Shown: in pieces, positions 22,265 through 22,728 of the stretch
Layout of the letters: each line of letters opens with the position of its first letter
Position numbering within the stretch: position 1 is the first letter of the stretch
DNA from: Firm-04 sp003446315
GTDB lineage: Bacteria; Bacillota; Clostridia; Oscillospirales; Ruminococcaceae
Direction of reading: 5' to 3'
DNA: 22,728 nucleotides
Assembly (NCBI GenBank): GCA_946530355.1
Contig: CAMNAB010000039.1
Location: 1 to 22,728, forward strand
Notes under the pieces: model-generated
The model's database searches: none
The model's input: only the letters and a program-made list of their open reading frames with translations
What the model was told of the DNA's origin: nothing
Translations under genes and position numbers: made by a program

Positions 22265-22640
22265 TTTCGTTCTCCTCATACATCAGATCAATCATTTCCT
22301 TGAGTTCATCGGCATTCAGACCGCAGATCTTCGCTTTTTTGCAGACCTGAGCAAGCAGTTCCTCCGTCTGACGAACGGTTTCCTCGCGTAAAAAATCGGT
22401 ATTCTGCGCTTTGACAAAGCAGCCTTTCCCCAAAAAATTCTCGATATAGCCTTCGCGTTCCAGCTCCTCATATGCACGTTTCGTGGTAATCACGCTGATG
22501 CGGAGCTGTGCTGCAAGAGCACGCATGGACGGCAGAGCGTCCCCTGCCGTGAGCCTGCCTTCGATGATCTGTGCTTCCACCTGATCTATGATCTGCTTAT
22601 AGATCGGATCATCGCTTTCGTTTCTCAAAATAATATCCAT
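22257..22640 (-). CDS. GntR family regulator, YtrA type
   Basis: A 127-residue transcription regulator, first gene of the operon. It has an N-terminal winged helix-turn-helix: IYKQIIDQVEAQIIEGRL (13-30), LPSMRALAAQL (36-46), then the recognition region ISVITTKRAYEELEREGYI (48-66). A short C-terminal helical tail (about 80-120) takes the place of a ligand domain, which defines the YtrA subgroup. Members usually repress their own operon, which encodes an ABC exporter, and respond to cell-wall-active agents or peptides. GGAGGAG lies before the ATG. The promoter upstream carries inverted repeats that suit such a repressor. Confidence 0.94.
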   Translation of the reverse strand: MDIILRNESDDPIYKQIIDQVEAQIIEGRLTAGDALPSMRALAAQLRISVITTKRAYEELEREGYIENFLGKGCFVKAQNTDFLREETVRQTEELLAQVCKKAKICGLNADELKEMIDLMYEENENG

Positions 22641-22655
22641 AAACTCCTCCGAAGA

Positions 22656-22702
22656 AAGTGTGTATATACACTATACACAGTATAGCATGGATATACACAC
22701 TT
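22656..22702. promoter_or_regulatory. operator-like nested inverted repeats at the gntR promoter
   Basis: AAGTGTGTATAT (22656-22667) and ATATACACACTT (22691-22702) are perfect 12-base inverted arms. Inside them, GTGTATATACAC (22660-22671) is a perfect palindrome and TATAC-ACA-GTATA (22672-22684) another, covering the -10. The array spans the promoter and its start site, as expected for a GntR repressor site. Binding by the neighbouring regulator is inferred. Confidence 0.75.
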
Positions 22703-22707
22703 GTCAA
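22679..22707 (-). promoter_or_regulatory. promoter of the gntR-ABC-CPBP operon
   Basis: On the - strand, TTGACA (22707-22702), 17 bases, TATACT (22684-22679): near consensus. It lies about 40 bases before the regulator gene and inside the inverted repeats. Confidence 0.88.
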
Positions 22708-22728
22708 GGGGTTTTGCAAATTTTTTTT

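Overview
The window (about 52% G+C by eye) looks like chromosome of a fibrolytic gut Firmicute of the Ruminococcus type. The clearest sign is a secreted pectate lyase ending in a two-repeat dockerin, together with a lipid-anchored GH5 endoglucanase. The der-plsY-gpsA and yceD-rpmF gene orders are also typical of Clostridia. Strong A+G-rich ribosome binding sites and consensus TTGACA-17-TATAAT promoters fit the same group. The species cannot be fixed from the sequence alone; a member of the R. champanellensis/flavefaciens kind is an inference.

Layout. 1-1246: a leftward D,D-carboxypeptidase of the PBP5/DacF family with altered SxN and KTG motifs, and a possible partial gene at the left edge. 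1247-1677: a divergent control region with a terminator hairpin, two promoters and a folded leader ahead of pgi. 1678-4365: rightward pgi, a small P-loop protein, and yceD-rpmF behind a perfect consensus promoter. 4471-11823: a long rightward run with a small unknown gene, the DUF512 radical-SAM protein, three small unknown genes (two of them paralogues), der, plsY, a DUF4177 protein, a 58-residue membrane protein, gpsA and a small membrane protein. 11918-12898: rplM-rpsI with its own promoter and a candidate leader attenuator. 12937-13043: two terminators facing the next, leftward block.

13042-18737 is a leftward polysaccharide-degradation block. A PL1 pectate lyase with dockerin is transcribed alone from its own promoter and ends at a terminator. 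A second promoter then drives three consecutive lipoprotein genes: one with a long Ser/Thr/Asp/Glu stalk and an unassigned domain, a GH5 endoglucanase, and a protein with two Ig-like repeats. This looks like a small surface-anchored beta-glucan-degrading unit beside a cellulosome-type enzyme.

18970-22707 is a compact leftward operon: a GntR/YtrA-type repressor, an ABC ATPase, two ABC-2 type permeases and a CPBP intramembrane protease. It is driven by a consensus promoter embedded in nested inverted repeats, the form expected of an autoregulated peptide or cell-envelope stress response. No tRNA, rRNA, IS element, CRISPR array or prophage gene was seen.
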